From positions 4,181,771 through 4,245,770 of the forward strand of contig CM017571.1 of assembly GCA_007844125.1 (NCBI GenBank): a stretch of 64,000 nt of DNA, read 5' to 3'. Position numbers and translations under genes: made by a program. The DNA is from Sinonovacula constricta. Taxonomy: Eukaryota > Mollusca > Bivalvia > Cardiida > Solecurtidae. Position 1 is the first letter of the stretch. Every line of letters starts with the position of its first letter. A model generated the notes under the pieces. It made no database searches and was not told the DNA's origin. It saw only the letters and a list, made by a program, of their open reading frames with translations. This document shows positions 35,031 through 44,866 of the stretch, piece by piece.

Positions 35031-35667
35031 TTTGTTTGTATAGAAGACAGCTGTCTACATTAATGATAGTCCTTACACCTTTGTTTGTATAGAAGACAGC
35101 TGTCTACATTAATGATAGACCTTACACCTTTGTTTGTATAGAAGACAGCTGTCTACATTAATGATAGTCCTTACACCTTTGTTTGTATAGAAGACAGCTG
35201 TCTACATTAATGATAGTCCTTACACCTTTGTTTGTATAGAAGACAGCTGTCTACATTAAGGATAGTCCTTACACCTTTGTTTGTATAGAAGACAGCTGTC
35301 TACATTAATGATAGTTCTTACACCTTTGTTTGTATAGAAGACAGCTGTCTACATTAATGATAGTCCTTACACCTTTGTTTGTATAGAAGACAGCTGTCTA
35401 CATTAATGATAGTTCTTACACCTTTGTTTGTATAGAAGACAGCTGTCTACATTAATGATAGTCCTTACACCTTTGTTTGTATAGAAGACAGCTGTCTACA
35501 TTAATGATAGTCCTTACACCTTTGTTTGTATAGAAGACAGCTGTCTACATTAATGATAGTCCTTACACCTTTGTTTGTATAGAAGACAGCTGTCTACATT
35601 AATGATAGTCCTTACACCTTTGTTTGTATAGAAGACAGCTGTCTACATTAATGATAGTCCTTATACC
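35031..35667. repeat. 49-bp minisatellite, 13 copies, each with a 12-bp palindrome
   Basis: Unit starts TTTGTTTGTATAGAAGACAG and continues CTGTCTACATTAATGATAG then TCCTTACACC. Thirteen nearly identical copies with a constant period of 49. Each copy holds AGACAGCTGTCT, a perfect palindrome centred on the E-box CAGCTG. The array ends 82 bp before the exon at 35750, so it probably lies in an intron of the Tctex-type gene. Confidence 0.93.
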
Positions 35668-35749
35668 AACACCCTTTAACCCCTTAACATGAGTGCACCG
35701 TAAGCTAACTACATACGTGATATGTACGGCTGTTTACAAACTATTCCAG

Positions 35750-35830
35750 AAGCCAGTGTTGGTCAGCTCCAGGTCGGCCTCAGCATCATCCGAGAGACAG
35801 GAGGTCCCCAAAACCCCGACACAACAGCAG
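35750..35830 (+). CDS. Internal coding exon of the Tctex1-type gene
   Basis: 81 bp, 27 codons, bounded by CTATTCCAG before and GTAGGT after (CAG|GTAGGT is close to the consensus donor). It reads KPVLVSSRSASASSERQEVP then KTPTQQQ, a Ser-rich linker. It enters and leaves in phase 0 and joins the exon at 37898 in frame (QQQ then TQSQPV). Disordered, low-complexity N-terminal extensions before the domain are common in the longer Tctex1-domain proteins. The GC content is higher than in the flanking DNA, which supports a real exon. Confidence 0.65.
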
Positions 35831-35963
35831 GTAGGTTATTACACACAGACCATAATGTCTTGATATGGTGGGATTAATGTTCAGATTACTTAACATTCTG
35901 GTAATCAAAAAGTAACACAAATCCATCTATAAGTGAATTATGAAATGTGAAATATGAAAGATA

Positions 35964-36051
35964 TAGTTTTAAGAGTAATTGTCAGATAATGTCGATGACG
36001 ACGAGGCTGCTGTTGATGCTGATGCTAATGATTACAGTACTGCTGATGCTG

Positions 36052-36121
<70 letters not shown>

Positions 36122-36203
36122 TAAGAGTAATTGTCAGATAATGACGATGACGACGACGCTGCTGTTGATGCTGATGCTAATGATTACAGTACTGCTGATG
36201 TTG

Positions 36204-36270
<67 letters not shown>
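35964..36270. repeat. Duplicated ~153-bp segment, each copy ending in (ATT)n
   Basis: AGTTTTAAGAGTAATTGTCA begins at 35964 and again at 36117. Both copies carry GATGCTGATGCTAATGATTA followed by CAGTACTGCTGATG and then about 65 bp of ATT repeats. The two differ by a few bases only. The frames here (poly-Ile or poly-Tyr) are not coding. Confidence 0.92.
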
Positions 36271-37657
36271 TTTCTTTTAAGTCGGAACTACATCTCTCAA
36301 AGGTCCTCCGTCGGTGTGTTTTTATTATTGACAGTTAAAATTACATAATAAAAAACAAGCAGTGTTCTCTTAAAAATATTATTTTTACAAAAAAGATTAA
36401 AGAAAATGCATGCGTGGTTCAACCCGATGGGGCCTAGACGTAACCTCTCTTATACCCAGATAAAAATTCCATCTGACGTTCATATTGTTTCTTTAACTTG
36501 ACTTGATCGGATTACATCGATCATTATTGTTGAAGGAACTGTTCAAATAGTCGCTTTTTAGCCTGACTTTGTAACTTACGCAGGAGATGTAAATTGTGTA
36601 ACAACTGTACCGTTTGACGACAGCCTTAACGCGTCACTGACACGCTGTAACATTTATAGCGTATGACAGTTTGTAATTAATTGGTCGTGTCTTTAAAGAC
36701 TTGAACAGTTTATGTATACAGATCCACTCTAAACCTCTTGCCTTCCTTAACAAATCATTGTGACCTATATAATCCATGTACATGTCTCATGATAAAGTCG
36801 AATTTTTAAATACATTGCCTGACATCGATATTTTATTCGCGATTTAATGTCAGATCTATAGATGTAGTTTTCACATAGTAATATGTAGTTAACCATTGAG
36901 TCTAATTACTGTCCGTTATGGTGCGGTTATTGAAAGTCCACATTTCTCAATACCCACAGCAGTCAAAATAAATGCAAAGTGACATCTTCTTTGATACTTT
37001 TATAACATTAATTTTGATAGATTCGCGTTTTTCGCGGCTCATAATTGTGCAGAAAGACTTCATATCACATTTCTTTAGAATTTTGATTCTGAAGGAGCAT
37101 CGAATTTCATCGTTTGTTATATTGCAGATGATGTTAAAATTTAGATCATAACAAAATGATCGATAATTACAATACGTGTTGACGTGTACCAATATCATAA
37201 TAATAACATTTAATTGTTTGTAGATTTTTTTGCTTTCTTACTCGTGATAGATCCGTGCTTTAAAATGTTATGAAAATGTCCATGTCTGTTTGGGTTCAAA
37301 GCCTAAGTCAATACCATTAAAACACTTTGCTGCTTCATTTTCTACGTGGAAATTGCATTCTTTAAAGTACATGTCCATTTGTAATGTGAAAAATGCACTG
37401 TCATTTATCGATGCCCTACACAACGCTACTAACTCATTTTCGCAACTTAAAAATCAACAAACTAACCATTTTACCGTCATGATAAAAAAATTCAAACACT
37501 ACATAGCCATAGTTTTTTATGCACGAAAGATTTTATGTTCTTCGTTTTGGCTAGCTTTGTTGAAATCGAATAAAGAATATAAAAGCAGTCTTTTATCAAG
37601 CGGTTCTTATAAAGTACCTTTGTCGTATACGACATTATTTTAAAAACCTGTACAATG
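36271..37657. other. Intronic or non-coding stretch
   Basis: Between the exons at 35750 and 37898. The frame at 37290-37643 (117 codons) has no recognised domain, no splice support that I can see, and a composition typical of chance. Confidence 0.5.
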
Positions 37658-37877
37658 TATAGCTTGCGTATAATAACCCCGACTTGACCTTTAATATTAG
37701 CATCTATTAACGATCTAGCTCACACCTATATACGATCAATACCACGCCTTCCTTCCACCTCGGCAATTTACGCATGCAAATGAAAATCAATCGTAGATAA
37801 CTAATTTTGCGTTCGTATTCGATAGATAATATATTCTTGCATAAAGGTCAAGTCGGGGTTATTATACGCAAGCTATA
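37658..37877. mobile_element. MITE-like element with 36-bp perfect terminal inverted repeats
   Basis: 37658-37693 (starting TATAGCTTGCGTATAATAAC) is the exact reverse complement of 37842-37877 (ending TTATTATACGCAAGCTATA). The ends are 36 of 36 identical. Total length is 220 bp with no coding capacity. The flanking bases allow a TA or TATA target duplication, which would fit a Tc1/mariner-type MITE. The right end is 20 bp before the last splice acceptor of the Tctex-type gene, so the polypyrimidine tract (CTATTGTTCTTTTCTAG) directly follows it. Confidence 0.7.
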
Positions 37878-37897
37878 TTTCTATTGTTCTTTTCTAG

Positions 37898-38470
37898 ACT
37901 CAGTCTCAGCCAGTCGCAGACACGGGTGGGGCCAAGGGTCTGTGGGTGAGGCGCTTTTTGAAGCCTGTCACTGAGCATGATTCGGATAGGCGGGCCTCTT
38001 TTCTGAGCAATAAGAACACACCAGAGCCCGTGGAAGGGCAGGTCCCGGCCATGTCCATGACTGCCGTCATACACTCCCTCAGCAGAATCAATCTCTTTCG
38101 GGAACGGACCAAAGCGTCAAAGGGCAACGTCACAAAAGACACGCCATTACGAAAGTTCACGCCAAACATCGTCAAAGAAGAAATGGATAGGATATTGGTG
38201 ACAGCACTGAAGGGTGTCAAGTATGAGCCCAAACGTGCCAGTTTGCTAGCCTCCAGTCTGTCAGATTCTATCAAAGGGAAGGTGAAAATGATGAAGTTTC
38301 CTCGCTACAAGTTTATAGTTTCTGTTACTGTCAGCAGTCGAGATGACCAGTGTATCACGGTCGCCAGTCGCTGTCTCTGGAATGTGGCATCGGACTCATA
38401 TGCTACAGCATACTTCACCAACGACTCGATCGCCGCTGTGGCAACATTGTTTGCAATCCTGAAGGAATAA
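37898..38470 (+). CDS. Tctex1-domain dynein light chain (DYNLT/TCTEX1D-like), last coding exon
   Basis: The exon begins behind TTCTTTTCTAG at 37897 and encodes 190 residues up to TAA at 38468-38470. Residues about 1-82 are a variable, charged N-terminal part. Residues about 83-189 form a Tctex1 domain, recognised by LRKFTPNIVKEEMDRIL, KYEPKRASLLASSLSDSIK, FPRYKFIVSVTVSSRDD, ITVASRCLWNVASDSYATAY and NDSIAAVATLFAIL. Tctex1-type light chains dimerise and bind dynein intermediate chains; the longer members with N-terminal extensions, such as TCTEX1D1/DYNLT5 and TCTEX1D4/DYNLT4, are often linked to cilia. Which member this is cannot be settled by eye. No stop or frameshift is seen, so the gene appears intact. 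A possible poly(A) signal AATAAA lies at 38695. The minus-strand frames at 37862-38274 are shadows. Confidence 0.85.
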   Translation, partial: TQSQPVADTGGAKGLWVRRFLKPVTEHDSDRRASFLSNKNTPEPVEGQVPAMSMTAVIHSLSRINLFRERTKASKGNVTKDTPLRKFTPNIVKEEMDRILVTALKGVKYEPKRASLLASSLSDSIKGKVKMMKFPRYKFIVSVTVSSRDDQCITVASRCLWNVASDSYATAYFTNDSIAAVATLFAILKE

Positions 38471-39965
38471 CGCTCTAATCAATTAATTCTACAATACTTA
38501 ACATTATGTTTTAGAACATTGTTACATTACAAATAACTGATAAATAAGTTGCGGGTTTATAAAATAGCAAACCTAACCATTAGTGTGCTAGATTGTTTGC
38601 TTTCTTGAAAATGTGTGAACTTTCGATTATTTTATTAATAGAATATTCATATTTTTCCAAACTCATTTGAAGAATAACTTAAAAAAGGATCGGGAATAAA
38701 AAGAGCAACAATTCTGTGCGTATACACCGTTGAACAAGTATCATTTCTAAAAGTACATTTTAACTTATATCCGAGAAAGACCTGTTTTGACGTATGCAGC
38801 ATTAACATAAATTGTAAAAATCTTGTTTATATCAACATTGTTAGCTAGGTATATATGCCTGTTACAAACTTATAACAGTGTACACAAATAACGAAGGTAC
38901 CCTTTTAAGTACATATACTTTTTTATCTTGCATTATTGATCTTTCAGAACATTCAGGTAGGGTATGTTTCTACACCGATTATACGTTTAAACGTAATGCA
39001 TTCACGCTTGTTGACAGCAAATCCATTTCAGTATAGCAATATTGCAACCATCAATAAATTTCATAGCATTTGAGGTTGTTTTTAACAAGTGAGTATTATT
39101 CCATGTACACAACAACTAGTAAAATCAATCATGAACGTGAAAGCTGCTGGGCTTTTTATACACGAACACAAAGAGGGCTTCGCTATTAACCGTAGCGGGC
39201 ATACAATACATGCATCGTAAGGAAATAGTTTTCGGAAATAGCTCAAACCAAATGTGTACACAAACTTGTGTCGATTAGATAAACGATCCAAACCGGTTTT
39301 TTTACTTCAAAAGGCGTATTGAAACAATAATCATTTTTATAAAAAAATATTTAGTTTGCTTTTTAATCATGTTCGCTGACATCGAGAGATAAATGCCCAA
39401 ACAAATTGTACACAAGTTTACTTTACCGACGAACGATATATGTTTGCTGTTTGGTTGTAGTTAAAAGTGTTTAATTATTTAGTGACCTTTACAATAAAAA
39501 TCCATTCTGGATTAACAAATTGGGAAATATTTACATTCCGCATAAAAGGTTGAACTTGAATAAAGAGTATGTATGTTCATGATTGAAGCAAATTTCATAA
39601 TGATCATCTACAGTGCATGCTTAAGATATTATCTTTATGAAACTGGTGTCGTCAAATTCCCCTTTGCTGACAAGTTAATTGATAGATACAAATATCATTA
39701 TGACGCTGGTAAATATTGACTCACCTCTGACAATGCCGTGTACGTGGCGCTTAAACACTGGCAAACTACTATATACAACGGTTCTATAAAATACACAAAT
39801 AAATAACCGTTAGTTTAATTTTGAATCAGTAAATTTCTATATAAGGATCTAAAGACTATTAATTGGCACGTGACAATTTCGAACCTCACCGTCCAATCGC
39901 ACCCACAATCCCACAATATTAAGCTACATATGATCTTATTGATTCTAGGTGAATATATACCAGAA
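38471..39965. other. 3' untranslated and intergenic stretch
   Basis: Follows the Tctex-type gene. AATAAA at 38695-38700 may end its transcript. No other gene or repeat recognised; the minus frames at 39082-39291 and 39815-40003 show no known domain. Confidence 0.5.
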
Positions 39966-39969
39966 TAGG

Positions 39970-40170
39970 TATCAAAGCGAAGCATCAAAGGCGACGCAAA
40001 CACTGGAAGGTAAACTGAAAGGTAAATAGGTTAAAGCAACATGGGAGCAAGTAATAAAGACATATTTGGAAAGTTTGATTTAAAGGTTTTGAATTTCAGT
40101 ATTATACAAAAATCTCGAGAAAAAGTATGTATAACGTATAGGCCTATTCCTGAGGCCATAGAATGGGAAT
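39970..40170 (+). repeat. Left arm of a long diverged inverted repeat
   Basis: Pairs with 43065-43275 in opposite orientation. Shared blocks include GCGAAGCATCAAA, GGGAGCAAGTAATAAAGACA followed by TATTTGGAAAGTTT, AATTTCAGTAT, GAGAAAAAGTATGTATAACG and ATAGGCCTATTCCTGAG. Arms of about 200 bp are separated by about 2.9 kb containing the 35-bp array. Confidence 0.75.
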
Positions 40171-40636
40171 CACAAAACTATATATGCTGATAAAGAGCAA
40201 TTAAAAGGGCATTCTGCTATATAAGTTTATTTATAAAATGGCACGTTTACTAAACGACGAAATGGTGTAACAGAAAGAACAAGCCAGCAACAAACTAGTA
40301 CAATAATGTTTTATTTTAATAAACAATTAAATCTATGGCGTAATGAAACAATAACAAATAAATCAGACAAAATTTTAGAAAGCAACATAAATGTTAGCTT
40401 ACAGTTTGTCCCTTTAGGAGGTGTCCCTTAAACAGTCCAGTTAATAAATCAACGTCGAATAATCCTGAAGAGTCTCCGGTAGAATGTCCTCGTAGTTGCA
40501 CAGTTGAAATAATCCAAAGCTAGAACAATACACGAATGTAATAATATAATTCCAAATCCAACAGTTTAATATTTATATCACTGTAGAATATAGTAAGTCC
40601 ACGTAATATTTTCAGCATTTTTGGACTCTTGATCAG

Positions 40637-42170
40637 AAGGTTTCAAATTTAATCCCTAGCCCCGTCACGACAAGGTTTCAAATTCAATCCCTAGCCCCGT
40701 CACGACAAGGTTTCAAATTTAATCCCTAGCCCCGTCACGACAAGGTTTCAAATTCAGTCCGACAAGGTTTCAAATTTAATCCCTAGCCCCGTCACGACAA
40801 GGTTTCAAATTCAATCCCTAGCCCCGTCACGACAAGGTTTCAAATTCAATCCCTAGCCCCGTCACGACAAGGTTTCAAATTCAATCCCTAGCCCCGTCAC
40901 GACAAGGTTTCAAATTTAATCCCTAGCCCCGTCACGACAAGGTTTCAAATTCAATCCCTAGCCCCGTCACGACAAGGTTTCAAATTTAATCCCTAGCCCC
41001 GTCACGACAAGGTTTCAAATTTAATCCCTAGCCCCGTCACGACAAGGTTTCAAATTCAATCCCTAGCCCCGTCACGACAAGGTTTCAAATTTAATCCCTA
41101 GCCCCGTCACGACAAGGTTTCAAATTTAATCCCTAGCCCCATCACGACAAGGTTTCAAATTCAATCCCTAGCCCGTCACGACAATGTTTCAAATTTAATC
41201 CCTAGCCCCGTCACGACAAGGTTTCAAATTTAATCCCTAGCCCCGTCACGACAAGGTTTCAAATTTAATCCCTAGCCCCGTCACGACAAGGTTTCAAATT
41301 TAATCCCTAGCCCCGTCACGACAAGGTTTCAAATTTAATCCCTAGCCCGTCACGACAATGTTTCAAATTTAATCCCTAGCCCCGTCACGACAAGGTTTCA
41401 AATTTAATCCCTAGCCCCGTCACGACAAGGTTTCAAAATCAATCCCTAGCCCCGTCACGACAAGGTTTCAAATTCAATCCCTAGCCCCGTCACGACAAGG
41501 TTTCAAATTCAATCCCTAGCCCCGTCACGACAAGGTTTCAAATTCAATCCCTAGCCCCGTCACGACAAGGTTTCAAATTTAATCCATAGCCCCGTCACGA
41601 CAAGGTTTCAAATTTAATCCCTAGCCCCGTCACGACAAGGTTTCAAATTTAATCCCTAGCCCCGTCACGACAAGGTTTCTAATTCAATCGCTAGCCCCGT
41701 CACGACAAGGTTTCAAATTCAATCCCTAGCCCGTCACGACAAGGTTTCTAATTTAATCCCTAGCCCCGTCACGACAAGGTTTCAATTTAATCCCTAGCCC
41801 CGTCACGACAAGGTTTCAAATTCAATCCCTAGCCCCGTCACGACAAGGTTTCAAATTCAATCCCTAGCCCCGTCACGACAAGGTTTCAAATTTAATCCCT
41901 AGCCCCGTCACGACAAGGTTTCAAATTCAATCCCTAGCCCCGTCACGACAAGGTTTCAAATTTAATCCATAGCCCCGTCACGACAAGGTTTCAAATTTAA
42001 TCCCTAGCCCCGTCACGACAAGGTTTCAAATTTAATCCCTAGCCCCGTCACGACAAGGTTTCAAATTTAATCCCTAGCCCCGTCACGACAAGGTTTTAAA
42101 TTTAATCCCTAGCCCCGTCACGACAAGGTTTCAAATTTAATCCCTAGTCCCGTCACGATAAGGTTTCAAA
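40637..42170. repeat. 35-bp satellite array, about 44 copies
   Basis: Unit AAGGTTTCAAATTTAATCCC then TAGCCCCGTCACGAC. Main variation is AAATTTAAT or AAATTCAAT; a few units miss one C or have a fused junction (near 40755). The first unit is preceded by GGACTCTTGATCAG, and that plus the unit resembles the single-copy segment at 42428-42476, which suggests how the array arose. Confidence 0.95.
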
Positions 42171-42211
42171 TGGATCTTACTAAAGATTCGGGTGTTTAAT
42201 TCACTTGCATA

Positions 42212-42520
42212 AGAGAAACGATCAACATACCAAGAAAGCATTTATAATACGCTTGAATTGTTTTTGGTCAAGAAGTTAAGGTTATAGACTCGGGATCATA
42301 TACCTGTCAAGACATGTTTTACAAAAATCTTAATTACAATTTGGATGATCATTAAAAACGATTGAAACACACCAAGCAAGCATTTATAACATAGTTGAAG
42401 TGTTCTTGGTCAAAAGGTTAAGTTTAGGGCTCGGGATCGGAGGGTTCTGTGTTCAAACACTAGACCTGACATGAGATTTATTCCTTTTCAAGACTTTTAT
42501 TACACGAACATCTTGAAAAA
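42212..42520. repeat. Two diverged direct copies of a ~145-bp SINE-like segment
   Basis: Copy 1 from about 42212 and copy 2 from about 42355 share AACGAT, AAGCATTTATAA, TTGGTCAA, GGTTA and CTCGGGATC. Copy 2 continues with GGAGGGTTCTGTGTTCAAAC then ACTAGACCTGACATGAG, a tRNA B-box-like stretch that copy 1 lacks. Confidence 0.55.
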
Positions 42521-43064
42521 AAAACTGAATATGTTCGGTCTTATTATAACGTCCTTACACCCAGATTTACTAGAAAGTAATATCCATTTGGACAATAAGA
42601 TTATTTTTGTAGTATTTCTTTCCCCTTTTGAATTACATACTACCTCTCACTTGACAGCAACTTTTGTAAGTTGTATTCTTAATGTCAGCTCAGTGTGTAA
42701 TTATAAACCACAGTAGCACATACTTAGGTAGTAACATTGCTTTGTTACAACATTTATTGCATCGGGATTAAAGACATACTAGATCGTTTACTGATTCTCT
42801 CAGTTTGTCTTCATCCATTTCACTTTAAATGTGAAAAGTAGGTTAAGTAAATGAAATATTAAACAGTGTTCTTTGTAGACATAATACTATGTTCCAGAAA
42901 AATACTATCTGAACAATAATTATTTGTGTAATGTGCAATTTCTGCCTGTACACTTTTGTTTCATTGTTAATTATAATAATTTTGTCACCTTTTTCTACAT
43001 ATGTAACCTCTTGAAAGACCTATTAACTGGTTTCGGGTTTTGTTTTTATTTTGTTTAAACCATT
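42521..43064. other. Non-coding stretch
   Basis: Nothing recognised as gene, array or element. Confidence 0.5.
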
Positions 43065-43275
43065 CTATGGTCTCAGGAATAGGCCTATACATGTACGTTA
43101 TACATACTTTTTCTCGGGATCTTTCTACAGTATACTGAAATTCAACAAATTTTAAATCAAAACTTTCCAAATATGTCTTTATTACTTGCTCCCATATTGC
43201 TATAACCTGTATTGCTATAACATATTCACCTGCTCACCTGTTCCAGTTTTCTGCGTCGCATTTGATGCTTCGCAC
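43065..43275 (-). repeat. Right arm of the long inverted repeat
   Basis: Reverse-complement partner of 39970-40170. On the minus strand it reads as an open frame (42985-43170, FDLKFVEFQYTVERSREKVC), but the plus-orientation copy is not open over the same length, so I do not call a gene. Confidence 0.75.
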
Positions 43276-44866
43276 CAACGACTTTAATTGTCTCAATTTG
43301 TAAGCATGCAGTCCGAACATAGAAGGATGTGCCGTCTTTCGTAAGAAAGGGCGTAGACAGTGTCTATGAACATTTACGTTAACATTTTTATATAAATAAG
43401 ACAAAGACCAAAATCTTTTCTTTTTAAAGTTTTTACCAGTTTTCATAAAAGTTACAGACATAAAAAATTAAAAAATAGAACGCCGCCACCGAATAAAGAC
43501 CCGTATTTTATCAGGGTTAGAAGGGGAGGTAAGCGAAATGTGCACCGGAAGTAGTACCCTGTTGTTGTTTCAAGATAAGAATCAAGTATGCCGAAGTTAA
43601 CACAGCCGCTTGCAATACAAAAAAATAACAGAGTAGCAGATAGCATTGTTTCCCGCGAATTCACCTTCTAGTTTAAAGCACGTGCTCACTTAGGCTCTTT
43701 TGATTTTGCATATTCAAGATCTTTCTTGCTGAAACTGCCTTTGGGCTGATGCCACAGCTTCAAGAAGGGATCGTATTTTTAATATAAATCATTAATTTAT
43801 ATAAACAGTAAAAGAACACATTGTTACGTTTTCTGATAGCGCCATGTTTATTTTTTTCTTTAAAAACTACAACATAAACGAAAAATGGCATTCTACAACC
43901 TTCGCAGTTTTTATCTTTTTTTACAGAATTAATAAGTAGCTTTTTGGGGCGTATCCTTAATAAAATCACGTTGAATATAACAACAATTAGTGTTATATTG
44001 TTTTAGATTTGGCTTCGTGCGTGTCTTTTGTCTTGAAATGGACCATGATGTCTGCTGGTCAGAGGCTTTGTTAAACAAACTGAAGGTACTGCTTATTCAG
44101 GGTCTTTGGGATTTGCTATTCGGAGGAAAAGAAGTGTACATTGGACAAAAGTGAATGCACACGCTGCTGCGGCATTGGGTTAATTGTATCATAAAATACC
44201 TGTAGTGATGGATCCGTCCATTTCTTAACAGTTTCATGTGCATCCAGCTTATCCTTCATTACTTAAGACTGAATTAAAAAAAATGAATTATCAACACCAA
44301 TGTCTTGTTGTGCATTAGGGTATTTAATATAACTATAACATTCTCGTTGTAACAAATAACTTTTTTCTAGCAAAAAATCTTGTACAACTCTCTTCTTAAT
44401 TACTGTATCAGATTGTCTAGTAACTGGGAGACCATTTAGATATATTTGTGAGAGTTGTTCCCCTTTATTTAAGTAATATCTTTGTAACTTGTGCAATTAC
44501 CTCGTCCTTCCTTATATGAAGTCGAGTAAAAAAACGGCTTATGTTGCTGTAATTATATTGACTGTTCCATTTACGATAAACAGAAATCTATTCTATTGAT
44601 ATTTAGAGCTTTTTTGACATTACAGTATAACTCATAACACCAAAATTACAAAACAACAAAAATCACTGCCTATGATTGCTCAGGAAAGGCAAAACGCGTA
44701 TGTGACGTGCTAGGAATTCTTAAAACAAATACCGCGGTCAAGAAGAACTCCCCTAATTGAAGTTTAATGTCATGAATGTTAAAATAATGTAGAGAGATGA
44801 GATACAGGATCGAACGGTTTAGATACTTTTAAGATCAACGTTAGTTGTTCATGCCGAGCAAAAAGT
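43276..44866. other. Non-coding stretch with one short repeat echo
   Basis: No recognised gene. At about 43508-43560, GTTAGAAGGGGAGGTAAGCG then CGGAAGTAGTACCC repeats the donor region at about 31757-31800 (GTTAAGAAGGGGCGGTAAGC) and partly 32320. Minus frames at 43234-43461 and 43452-43664 are unrecognised. Confidence 0.45.

Noticed and set aside
37290..37643. 117-codon gene upstream of the dynein exon
   Set aside because: It lies in the intron between two well-supported exons and shows no recognisable domain.
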